A stretch of DNA of 64,000 bases from Zooshikella harenae. Its GTDB lineage: Bacteria > Pseudomonadota > Gammaproteobacteria > Pseudomonadales > Zooshikellaceae. The notes beneath the pieces are model-generated. The model had not been told where the DNA came from. It searched no databases and saw only the letters and a list, made by a program, of their open reading frames with translations. Shown here piece after piece: positions 56,675-64,000 of the stretch. The stretch is from assembly GCF_018837975.1 (NCBI RefSeq), contig NZ_JAGSOY010000003.1, positions 62,001-126,000 on the forward strand, written 5' to 3'. Position 1 is the stretch's first letter; the number at the start of each line of letters is the position of its first letter. A program made the position numbers and the translations under genes.

Positions 56675-59437
56675 ATGCAAACATTCAATAGGATCAGATT
56701 ATCACTTTGTTCACTTTGTTTAGGTGTTACGTTGCCCTTAAGTGGACTTGCTGCCGATTACTTGAAAGATGCACAACAGTATTATAACGAGGGTGAGTAT
56801 AAATCAGCAGAAATACAGCTGAAAAATTTACTCAAAGAGAACCCTGAAGATGCAAAAGCACGAGCATTACTTGGTCGCGCTTATTTAAAACAAGGCAATT
56901 TGCCTTCTGCGGTAAAAGAGTTTGAACGTGCTAAAAAATTAGGCGGACTTGAGCTGGAAGACAAGTTAAGCTTAGCGGAACTCTATCTATTGCAACGGCG
57001 TTTTACTGAAGCAATCACGTTAGTCGACCTTGAAGCTATTGATGCAGAACATCAACCTGATGGTTTGCTGATTCATGGCTATGCCTACATGGGGCAAGGG
57101 ATGTATGCGGATGCGCGTGAAGCATTTGAAAAAGCACTTAAAAGTAAAGACTTACCTTCAGCACATTTAGGCTTGGCAAAAGTTGATTTCAGAGAAGGTA
57201 ATATTGACGATGCGAGCAAACGTCTTGAGAAATTACTTAAAAAAGAGGCTGAAAACCCTGATGCCCTTATATTAAGAGCACAAATAGCTACACGGCAAGA
57301 GCGTTATGCTGATGCCATCACTGATTTGGATACTGTGCTCAAATTAGCGCCTGAAAATTATAATGCACTCATAAAAAGAGCTGATGCTTATGCGCTTTCT
57401 AACACGTTAGATAAAGCCAAAGCAGATCTGGATGTTGTTCTTGAAAAAGTGCCTGAGCACCCTGAGGCAAACTTTACGCTCACTAAAGTGTATCTTAAGC
57501 AAGGGGAGTATGAAAAAGCACGGGAAGCAGGTGAAAAAGTACTTCGGCTTCGCCAGCAATTTGTGCCTGTGATGTATTTATTAGGTATTGCACATTATGG
57601 ATTAGGTAACTATCAACAAGCGTTGGAACAACTTGAGCAATATACTAATTATATTAAGGGTAATGATGGTGCAAATATTTTATTAGCACAGGTTTTGGTC
57701 AAACAGAAAAATTATCAAGGTGCAATTACATTACTTGAAAAGTTAGCCGCTAAAGATGGTAAGCATCAAGCACGTGTTTATGCGTTGCTGGGTAATGCTT
57801 ACATGAAAACTAAAGATTATGCGAAAGCTACGCATTATTTAGATAAAGCACTGGAACTCGAACCTAATATTGCACGATTGCAAGCTCAGGTTGCAGTTGG
57901 TCACTTATTTTCAGGTGATACGAAAAGTGCAATTAAAGAGTTAAAAGAGTTGTCTGCAAAGGCTGAAGAACCGAATGATGCTGACTTGTTATTGGTTCGT
58001 ACCTATATTCAGGAGAAAAAATATAAAGAAGCAGAAAGCCTTGTAACCAAGCGTATAAAACAGTGGCCAGATAACCCGATGTACCATAACCTGCAGGGAT
58101 TATTACATCAGGTGCAGGGAAGCTTTGATGAAGCTAAAGCGGGTTTTGAACAGGCGCTGGAAAAAGATAAGAAGTATATTCCTGCATTGATGGGCTTAGC
58201 AGGCCTAAGTTATACACAGGGCAATCAAGATGCAGCTAAAGACTATTATCAACAGGCAATAGCGATTAACGAAAAATATCTGCCTGCCTATTTTGCTTTA
58301 AGTGCAGTTGCGTCATCAGCCAAAGATAAAAAGGCAGCCATTGAGTGGTTGGAGAAGGCACACAAGGCAAATGATAAAGATTTACGTACTCAAATCATGC
58401 TGGCTGATGCTTATTTAAATTACAAGCAACTGGATGATGCTAAACGAGTCACTCGTCGTTTGGCTGATGATCATGGTGATCAGCTTGCGGTGATTGAGCT
58501 GCAAACACGTGTTGCTCGTGCCGCTAATGATGACACTAACACCCAGTATTTACTGGAAAAACTGGTAACCTTATCGCCAGATAATAAAGGTTATATCAAT
58601 CAGTTGATGCAATATCACTTACAAAAAGGGGATAAAAAAGCGGCATTAAATGTATTAGATGCTGCATTACGTCGCCAGCCTACAGATAAACAACTGATAC
58701 TGACGAAAATGCGTTTATTGAACCAGCAAAAACGGTTTGATGAGGCATTAGTCATCGCTAAAGAAATTGTTGCACGTGAAAAAGATAGTCCAACAGCAAA
58801 TATTTTGTTGGCCAGTGCCTATTTAAATGCTAAGCAAGATGATAAAGCGAAAGAAATCTATCAGCCGATGCTGAATGATTTAGCTGAAGTTGGTATGGTT
58901 TCTCGGCTTTATGCTTTCTTTAATAGTCATGGCATGAAAAAAGAGGTAGAGAAACTGTTTGCTGATAGCCTCAAAAAATGGCCAAATAATGGTGCCATCC
59001 GCCGTTTATATGCACAGCACTTGCACAGTAATGGCAATGTAAATGATGCTATAAAACAGTATGAAGAAGTGTTGAAAAAGGAACCTAATGATGTCACTTC
59101 TCTCAATAATTTAGCGTGGTTCTATCTGGATAAAGAACAAGATAAAGCGCTGAAATATGCTGAGAAAGCACATAAAGCGATGCCCAATAGTCCAGAAGTC
59201 ACGGATACTTATGGTTGGGTTTTATTAAATAATAACCAGCATAAAAAGGCACTTGAGCTTTTAGCGGGTGCAGCGAAAGCGGCGCCTAATAATTTTGACA
59301 TTCGCTATCATTATGCTGTCGCTTTAGCGAAAACAGGTAAAAAAGAGCAAGCTAAAAAAGAACTGAAGCTTGTACTGAGTTCAAAACGCTCCTTTTCTGA
59401 AAAGAAAGCGGCTGAGGAACTGTTTTCAGAGCTTTAA
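56675..59437 (+). CDS. prsT: PrsT-type TPR-repeat protein
   Basis: A 920-residue periplasmic protein. Residues 1-26 form a signal peptide (LSLCSLCLGVTLPLSGLAAD). The remainder is about 20 tetratricopeptide repeats (pattern A-x-x-LG-x-AY-x-x-G, for instance ARALLGRAYLKQGNLPSAVKEF), with a lysine-rich composition. Length and repeat number fit PrsT, the TPR protein of the XrtA/PEP-CTERM system, thought to act as an assembly scaffold in surface polysaccharide or protein export. It is third in the prsK-prsR-prsT operon, with a terminator at 59464-59496. Confidence 0.9.
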   Translation: MQTFNRIRLSLCSLCLGVTLPLSGLAADYLKDAQQYYNEGEYKSAEIQLKNLLKENPEDAKARALLGRAYLKQGNLPSAVKEFERAKKLGGLELEDKLSLAELYLLQRRFTEAITLVDLEAIDAEHQPDGLLIHGYAYMGQGMYADAREAFEKALKSKDLPSAHLGLAKVDFREGNIDDASKRLEKLLKKEAENPDALILRAQIATRQERYADAITDLDTVLKLAPENYNALIKRADAYALSNTLDKAKADLDVVLEKVPEHPEANFTLTKVYLKQGEYEKAREAGEKVLRLRQQFVPVMYLLGIAHYGLGNYQQALEQLEQYTNYIKGNDGANILLAQVLVKQKNYQGAITLLEKLAAKDGKHQARVYALLGNAYMKTKDYAKATHYLDKALELEPNIARLQAQVAVGHLFSGDTKSAIKELKELSAKAEEPNDADLLLVRTYIQEKKYKEAESLVTKRIKQWPDNPMYHNLQGLLHQVQGSFDEAKAGFEQALEKDKKYIPALMGLAGLSYTQGNQDAAKDYYQQAIAINEKYLPAYFALSAVASSAKDKKAAIEWLEKAHKANDKDLRTQIMLADAYLNYKQLDDAKRVTRRLADDHGDQLAVIELQTRVARAANDDTNTQYLLEKLVTLSPDNKGYINQLMQYHLQKGDKKAALNVLDAALRRQPTDKQLILTKMRLLNQQKRFDEALVIAKEIVAREKDSPTANILLASAYLNAKQDDKAKEIYQPMLNDLAEVGMVSRLYAFFNSHGMKKEVEKLFADSLKKWPNNGAIRRLYAQHLHSNGNVNDAIKQYEEVLKKEPNDVTSLNNLAWFYLDKEQDKALKYAEKAHKAMPNSPEVTDTYGWVLLNNNQHKKALELLAGAAKAAPNNFDIRYHYAVALAKTGKKEQAKKELKLVLSSKRSFSEKKAAEELFSEL

Positions 59438-59463
59438 CGTTATCTAAAAACGAAGCTAATAGT

Positions 59464-59496
59464 AAAAGTCACGTCGTTCTGGCGTGGCTTTTTTTA
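59464..59496 (+). terminator. Intrinsic terminator of prsKRT
   Basis: GTCACG (59468-59473) pairs with CGTGGC (59484-59489) with a G-T wobble, flanked by AAAA and by a T-run, 27 bp after the prsT stop. Confidence 0.8.
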
Positions 59497-59563
59497 TTGT
59501 TTTTTGTAAATTATTTTTTGAATGTTGCTGGTTGTGGATTGAAAAAAATTACTATGGAGGAGG

Positions 59564-59689
59564 TATACCCATAACGAAGGGTTTTTAAGGGAGGCCGTCA
59601 AGCGATGAAGCCCCCGGAGCTTATATTAATAAGTGACTGGAGTGAAGAGCGTAGACAACAAACCCTAAAAATGATTCGTTATGGGTATA
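59564..59689 (+). repeat. MITE-like repeat, family 1, short copy (126 bp)
   Basis: Ends are nearly perfect inverted repeats: TATACCCATAACGAAGGGTT at the left and, read inward from the right, TATACCCATAACGAATCATT. Same core as the 48938 copy. It lies between the convergent prsT and thiF-like genes. Confidence 0.85.
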
Positions 59690-59702
59690 TTTAAGATAAA
59701 AT

Positions 59703-60569
59703 CTACTGTGTTAATAATCGTTTAGCAAGTGAAAACATTAATTTTTGCAAAGGGTTTTTATAGCCGCCAGGGCGATAGGTTTTACGTAACTTATTTAAAT
59801 AGGCATCAAAGTGTAGACCCCAAGGTGCACAGTGTAGCGGTCCACGGTTAAGTAGTACTTTTAGAGCCTGTGTTGCTGCAAACCCTGCACAAAGTTCGCA
59901 GGCAATCACCGTTGAGGGGCCTTTTTGGCCTTGTAAGTCGACTCGAGTAGGGTCCGCTAAATAGTGACGTTGTAACATGGCGGGGGATAATCCAATAAGA
60001 AAGCGAAGCGCTTGTTCTTCCTCAGGACATTCATGTAGTCCGAAATAATCAGCAAATGACATTTTCCCGGGTAGAAAAATGAGTAACGCAGTCCCCATAC
60101 CAAGTGGAGCGGCGGTTATGGTTGGAATGTTATGTTGATAACAGTAAGCAAAAACATGCTGGCGAATATCAAATGCAAAATAATCCAGTGCATCAACATA
60201 TAAATCAACATCAGCTAAGAAATTAATTAAATTATTTTCATTGATGCCCTGATTAAATACTTGAATATCAAGCTCTGGGTTAATACCAAGTGCCATACTT
60301 GCCAGGGTTTCTGCTTTACCCTGTCCAATGGTACTCATACGAGCACCAGCTTGACGATTAAAGTTTTCCAAACCAAATGAATCAAAATCAGCAATGTTAA
60401 ATTTGCCTATACCTAAACGCGTTAAGGTGAGTAAGTGGGAGCCTCCAACACCTCCCATCCCCGCAATAGCAATTTTGGTTTGGTGGAGCTGTGATTGCTC
60501 GGTAAGGGTTACCCAACCAATATTGCGGGAAAAAGCTGTGTGATAGTCAAAGGTATTATTTTGATCCAT
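59703..60569 (-). CDS. ThiF/MoeB-family adenylyltransferase (E1-like)
   Basis: ATG 60569 gives 288 residues and overlaps the acyltransferase gene end by 14 bp. The nucleotide-binding loop is KIAIAGMGGVGGSHLLTL near residue 33, followed by the acidic FNIADFDSFGLENFNRQ segment with the ATP-contacting arginine, as in ThiF, MoeB and E1 enzymes. The crossover region shows IACELCAGFAATQAL with two cysteines; a canonical zinc pair of CxxC motifs is not clear. ThiF relatives adenylate a C-terminal carboxylate of a small protein or other substrate. No ubiquitin-like or ThiS-like partner is encoded nearby. Coupling to an exosortase-linked acyltransferase is a notable context. Confidence 0.85.
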   Translation of the reverse strand: MDQNNTFDYHTAFSRNIGWVTLTEQSQLHQTKIAIAGMGGVGGSHLLTLTRLGIGKFNIADFDSFGLENFNRQAGARMSTIGQGKAETLASMALGINPELDIQVFNQGINENNLINFLADVDLYVDALDYFAFDIRQHVFAYCYQHNIPTITAAPLGMGTALLIFLPGKMSFADYFGLHECPEEEQALRFLIGLSPAMLQRHYLADPTRVDLQGQKGPSTVIACELCAGFAATQALKVLLNRGPLHCAPWGLHFDAYLNKLRKTYRPGGYKNPLQKLMFSLAKRLLTQ

Positions 60570-61362
60570 ATAAATGGTTATGTGTAATTTCTTCTTGGTG
60601 AGATAAGTTATGTACTGAAAGTTCAGGACTGAATTGTTCCCGTAGCTCTTCGTAGATGACGGTATATAAGGCATGTAAAACTGGAGGAAGGCTATCGAAT
60701 AATGCTTGATCGTTAATATAATAAGGGGCTCGTATACCGTGATAATCGACTGCAGGACCTATTTGTTGAAACATAATACCTTGGTAGTTCATGTGTTTTG
60801 CCAAACGAGGCTCCATCATCGCAAAAACATGGCGGATGTTATTTAACATAGCCATCGCCGCACCAGTTAGATATAAGGCGACAGCTAATTGCGGGAAATT
60901 GCGTCGCTCATTTTCTTGGAAACTACTTTTAGTTGGAGGAGCGCCTGAGGGTGTTTTCGAATCTGTGTTACGTCGTCTGAACTGAGAACGTACGGCGAGA
61001 CGGGAAATCTCGCCAAATGTGCCACGTTCCATTTTACTGATATCAATAACATCTTTATCAATCGCGTTACTACAGTGCTTTTCTATAGGCAGTTTGGCAA
61101 ACCGATTGGATAGGGGAGGAACGACCAAGCGAACACACCCACAAAAGCTCTGAGAGCCTTTATGGGAGATCAGGCCGTGTTGTGCATAATAATCAAACTC
61201 ATCAATTTCCATGAAGTTACCAGGATCATCCTCAAACTTCATTTCTTTACAGTAAACGTCGTAGCGAATGCGGTGGGCTTCAACCACTAAGCTATGTGTT
61301 GCCGCTAATACAGGACGGAAATACTGCCGAAAGTGCTGACCTAACTCATCTGCTGACATCAT
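60556..61362 (-). CDS. PEP-CTERM/exosortase system-associated acyltransferase
   Basis: A 268-residue protein of the acyltransferase family commonly encoded with exosortases, distantly related to GNAT and acyl-homoserine-lactone synthases. Recognised by VEAHRIRYDVYCKEMKFED at residue 27, DEFDYYAQHGLI, and GCVRLVVP. Downstream, GEISRLAVRSQFRRR carries the pocket and acyl-donor contacts. It may link an acyl group to an amino acid or other small molecule. It overlaps the ThiF-like gene, forming a two-gene operon convergent with prsKRT. Together these three regulatory/accessory elements indicate that this genome uses an exosortase-type surface system, though the exosortase gene is outside the window. 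Confidence 0.88.
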   Translation of the reverse strand: MMSADELGQHFRQYFRPVLAATHSLVVEAHRIRYDVYCKEMKFEDDPGNFMEIDEFDYYAQHGLISHKGSQSFCGCVRLVVPPLSNRFAKLPIEKHCSNAIDKDVIDISKMERGTFGEISRLAVRSQFRRRNTDSKTPSGAPPTKSSFQENERRNFPQLAVALYLTGAAMAMLNNIRHVFAMMEPRLAKHMNYQGIMFQQIGPAVDYHGIRAPYYINDQALFDSLPPVLHALYTVIYEELREQFSPELSVHNLSHQEEITHNHLYGSK

Positions 61363-61717
61363 AAACAGCTATCCTGTGACTACTTTTGCTTCTTTATTAA
61401 GGTTTATTAAAAGTTTATGTTTCAGCAAACTATTGATGGATATTCTTTGAATTATTTTGAAATAAAAAAATATTATTTATTAAGAACTGATTTTTCTTTG
61501 TGGAATGAGTGTTTGATGGGATTGTTTTTCTTGGGGCTAATTGGTTGTGAATAAGATATAAGCAGTATGTTTGTTAATTTTAATGAGTGATTATACTTTT
61601 CTTGAATGATTTTTATAAACTCACCTTTTGATATAAAGTATATAGTGTCTATTTAGCTACACATTATGGGTAAAGAATCTATACTTTTTTCGTAGGCATA
61701 TTTACCTGGATTTTTTT

Positions 61718-62536
61718 ATGAAGTTCATAAGTTGTTTAGCATTATTAGTTTGTACAGTTACCACAAGTGTTGTTTATGGAGCATCAAGTAACGATGCTTT
61801 GCAATTGGCAAAACAGCTGTACGATAGACCTGATGGTAAGGATCGTGCAAGCTTTGGTTATATGGTATTAACTGAGGCAGGTCATAAACCTAGGGTAAGA
61901 GCACTCTATTCATATGGTAAAGATAAAAGCTACTATGATATTTGGTCTTTAATTCGTTTTACTTCACCAAAAGATATTGAAGGCACAGGGCTATTAACCC
62001 GAGATGAAAAAAATACAGACAGTCAACAATGGGTGTTTTTGCCTGCATTAAAGCGTGTTCGGAAGATTGCTTCAAGTCGAAAAGGTGGACGTTTTGTAGG
62101 TTCTGATTTGTTCTATGAGGATCTACAAAATCGTATTTATACCAAAGATAATCATAAAATCTTGGGTAAAGAAGTAATTAATAAGCTGCCAACAATTATT
62201 TTGGAAAGTATACCTAAAAATGCGCGTGATTCTGTGTATAGCAAACGACTTAGTTGGATTCACCGGCCCTCTCTTACAGCCCTTCGAATTGATTACTATC
62301 AAGGTGGAAGTCAGCCTATAAAGCGGCTTATCGTCAATAAACTGGCCAAAAAACAAGGGTATTGGACTATTATGGAGTCTGTGGTAAAAGACTTAAAGTC
62401 CGGTCACAGTACGATGATGCGTATAAAAAATATTGCGTATGACCAAAATTTACCTGATTCCTTATTTACAACTCAAACGCTGGAAGACCCTGCCAAGGAA
62501 GTTGCCTTTAGACCATCATCGATAACGAAAAAATAA
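61718..62536 (+). CDS. LolA-like outer-membrane lipoprotein-sorting protein
   Basis: A 272-residue periplasmic protein with a signal peptide (FISCLALLVCTVTTSVVYGAS) and a LolA-like fold: the repeated-strand segment FGYMVLTEAGHKPRVRALYSY, then SLIRFTSPKDIEGTGLLTRDE and QQWVFLPALKRVRKIASSRKGGRFVGSDLFYEDLQ, the hallmark of outer-membrane lipoprotein-sorting proteins encoded beside MMPL/RND exporters. It probably carries a lipid or lipid-like molecule across the periplasm. It is the first gene of an operon; the next begins eight bases after its stop. A MMPL transporter is expected downstream but lies outside the window. Confidence 0.88.
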   Translation: MKFISCLALLVCTVTTSVVYGASSNDALQLAKQLYDRPDGKDRASFGYMVLTEAGHKPRVRALYSYGKDKSYYDIWSLIRFTSPKDIEGTGLLTRDEKNTDSQQWVFLPALKRVRKIASSRKGGRFVGSDLFYEDLQNRIYTKDNHKILGKEVINKLPTIILESIPKNARDSVYSKRLSWIHRPSLTALRIDYYQGGSQPIKRLIVNKLAKKQGYWTIMESVVKDLKSGHSTMMRIKNIAYDQNLPDSLFTTQTLEDPAKEVAFRPSSITKK

Positions 62537-62543
62537 TGTTTTT

Positions 62544-64000
62544 ATGTTGTTGATTAAAACATGCCAAATTCTTTTAGGTTGTACTGTTTTTTTGGCTGGG
62601 GGATTGCTCTGGGCTGAAGTTACATTACCACCTTATCGCGTCTTTTTAAATGAGGAAGAGGCGCTGGCTGAAGTTGAAAAGGTACGTGCAGGAGGTGTGC
62701 GTGGGCATATCACAACGCAGCGGATGAAACGTGTGCAAACACAATTATTTATTGGACCTTATTATAATAAACGTAGTGCTCGACGTCATGCTGAAAAACT
62801 ACAGCAACAAGGCATGCCAGCCATAGTAACATTTGATTTTTCATCAAGTCAGTTTTTAATTCGAGTCGGTGTTTATACTGATCAGCAGCGTTTGGAAGCT
62901 TATACTTCGCAGTTGCATCGGCTAGGATACTCAAATCAAGTTCAACAACAGAAGACGTATTTTCAAACATTATATGTTGTAAAGCTGCATTCCCCCAAAC
63001 CACAAACGTCCACAACTAAAATAGCTGGTATTAATGAGCAATCGCCTATTGATGAGGTCATAACAAACCCTGCGGAAATATCAGATGATATTTCAGAAAT
63101 CGCTACGCCACCCATTTCAGAAGAAATAACTCAGGTGTCTTTGGAAGAGGAAAAAGCAGGATTAAGTGTTTCTCCTGAAGCGGCTGATGTTGCGGTGGCA
63201 GGTGAAGAGCAGATTATTATTGAGGAACAGACGACTGAATCAGCGTTAATCGTTGATACTACAGGTGAAGATGAAATTGTTATCGAAGGCGATGAGGAAA
63301 TTATCGTTAACATTGATGATGATTCGAGTGATTCTATAATGGCCAATGAAGACAGTCAGGAAATCATAATCACTGATGAACTTGGTGCAGCTGAGGATGA
63401 AGTGATTGATGTGACTGATAGTGATATGGAGATTGTACTTGATCAGGAAACGCTAGCTGATTTAGACATTGAAGCACCTAGTGCTTTTGATCCAAGTTTA
63501 AAGCTGGAAGTTTCTGGTGGGCGGTTGCCTCGTTCGAAGTCATTATCAGATTATTATTTTTATAGTTTGGCACTCGCTAGCCTTCAATATCAATGGTCAA
63601 ATCAATGGGAGTTTAAAACTGGCTTACGAGCAGATGTAAGTAAACAGGAAGATATTACACGTTCTGATGTCACATTGGATTATGGCGAAAACTACATTCG
63701 CTACAGAACAGACCGCTATCGGTTTACTTTGGGGTCACAAATTGTGCTGTGGGGGATTGCGGATGAAGTTGCCCCTACTGATCAAGTGAGTGTACAAGAT
63801 TTAACCCAGGGTATCGTGCCTCGCTGGCAGGATCGTCATCGTGCTTACCCAATGGTTCGTTGGGAGTACTTTAAGGGAGATAGTAAGTGGGACATGTTGT
63901 GGATGCCTTGGTTTAGGCCTGCAGAGCTTCCTGATGATGAGCACATTTGGGCTGTTATGAATAAGGCCAGAGGTACCGTCTTTGGGTTTGCCCCTGATCC
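62544..64000 (+). CDS. SPOR-acidic linker-outer membrane barrel fusion, 3' end outside window
   Basis: The frame opens at ATG 62544, eight bases after the LolA-like stop, and stays open to the window end: at least 485 residues. A signal peptide (about 1-27) ends near LLWAEV. Residues 70-140 resemble a SPOR domain (QLFIGPYYNKRSARRHAEKL, QFLIRVGVYTDQQRLEAYTS), which binds glycan strands lacking stem peptides. A long acidic, disordered linker rich in E, D, I and V follows (about 165-310). The last part has alternating strand-like segments and aromatic ends (YYFYSLALASLQYQWSNQWEF, YIRYRTDRYRFTLGSQIVLWG) as in DUF1302-type outer-membrane barrels. With the LolA-like protein it suggests an envelope export system; the downstream gene is not visible. 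Confidence 0.78.
   Translation, partial: MLLIKTCQILLGCTVFLAGGLLWAEVTLPPYRVFLNEEEALAEVEKVRAGGVRGHITTQRMKRVQTQLFIGPYYNKRSARRHAEKLQQQGMPAIVTFDFSSSQFLIRVGVYTDQQRLEAYTSQLHRLGYSNQVQQQKTYFQTLYVVKLHSPKPQTSTTKIAGINEQSPIDEVITNPAEISDDISEIATPPISEEITQVSLEEEKAGLSVSPEAADVAVAGEEQIIIEEQTTESALIVDTTGEDEIVIEGDEEIIVNIDDDSSDSIMANEDSQEIIITDELGAAEDEVIDVTDSDMEIVLDQETLADLDIEAPSAFDPSLKLEVSGGRLPRSKSLSDYYFYSLALASLQYQWSNQWEFKTGLRADVSKQEDITRSDVTLDYGENYIRYRTDRYRFTLGSQIVLWGIADEVAPTDQVSVQDLTQGIVPRWQDRHRAYPMVRWEYFKGDSKWDMLWMPWFRPAELPDDEHIWAVMNKARGTVFGFAPD

Overview
This 64 kb window reads as ordinary chromosome from a low-to-moderate GC marine gammaproteobacterium, most like the Oceanospirillales/Hahellaceae-type lineages. That placement is an inference. 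It rests on the PHA synthase/depolymerase/phasin set, the fused indolepyruvate:ferredoxin oxidoreductase, the PrsK/PrsR/PrsT proteins of the PEP-CTERM type, a PA2817-like protein and a pseudomonad-type short LOV protein. No plasmid, prophage, complete insertion sequence or CRISPR array is visible.

Layout. Positions 1-11,000 are AT-rich and accessory in character. They hold a large, 5'-incomplete toxin-like protein followed by a leucine-rich-repeat protein and a small membrane protein, an orphan membrane protein between two pieces of a dispersed repeat, a HAD phosphatase with a LysR regulator, a cupin, and an overlapping pair of unrecognised genes (GxSxG hydrolase-like and SAM-methyltransferase-like). 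Positions 11,000-30,000 are housekeeping: gamma-glutamyltransferase, glutaredoxin A, a probable small RNA, a NagX-like acyltransferase, MepA, an M20 peptidase, leucine dehydrogenase plus indolepyruvate oxidoreductase (an amino-acid catabolic operon), gltX, and six tRNA genes (Ala-Glu-Gly-Glu-Gly-Glu) that include a tandemly duplicated 183-bp Glu-Gly unit.

Positions 30,000-41,000 form a light/photo-oxidative response cluster: cyclopropane fatty acid synthase, DUF1365, an FAD oxidoreductase, an SDR, a MerR/LitR-like regulator, DUF523-DUF1722, a short LOV photoreceptor, DUF2878, an NTF2-like protein, photolyase and a TIGR01777 epimerase. All three divergent promoter regions in it carry TTGTACAA-like octamers spaced 18-19 bp apart, in two cases overlaying the -35 and -10 elements. 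This points to one light-controlled regulon.

Positions 41,000-52,500 hold the PHA storage genes, an ABC-2 type exporter, a class III adenylate cyclase, a degenerate endonuclease V-like protein and a YdjA-type nitroreductase. Positions 53,000-64,000 hold the PEP-CTERM-type regulators PrsK/PrsR with the TPR protein PrsT, a convergent acyltransferase-ThiF pair, and the start of a LolA-like/outer-membrane-barrel export operon whose second gene fuses a SPOR-like domain, an acidic linker and a barrel-like region and runs off the right edge. No exosortase gene is in the window.

Two dispersed repeat families cross the window. One is a 126-191 bp MITE-like element with TATACCC... terminal inverted repeats (four full copies plus degenerate ones). 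The other is a less well conserved palindromic repeat.
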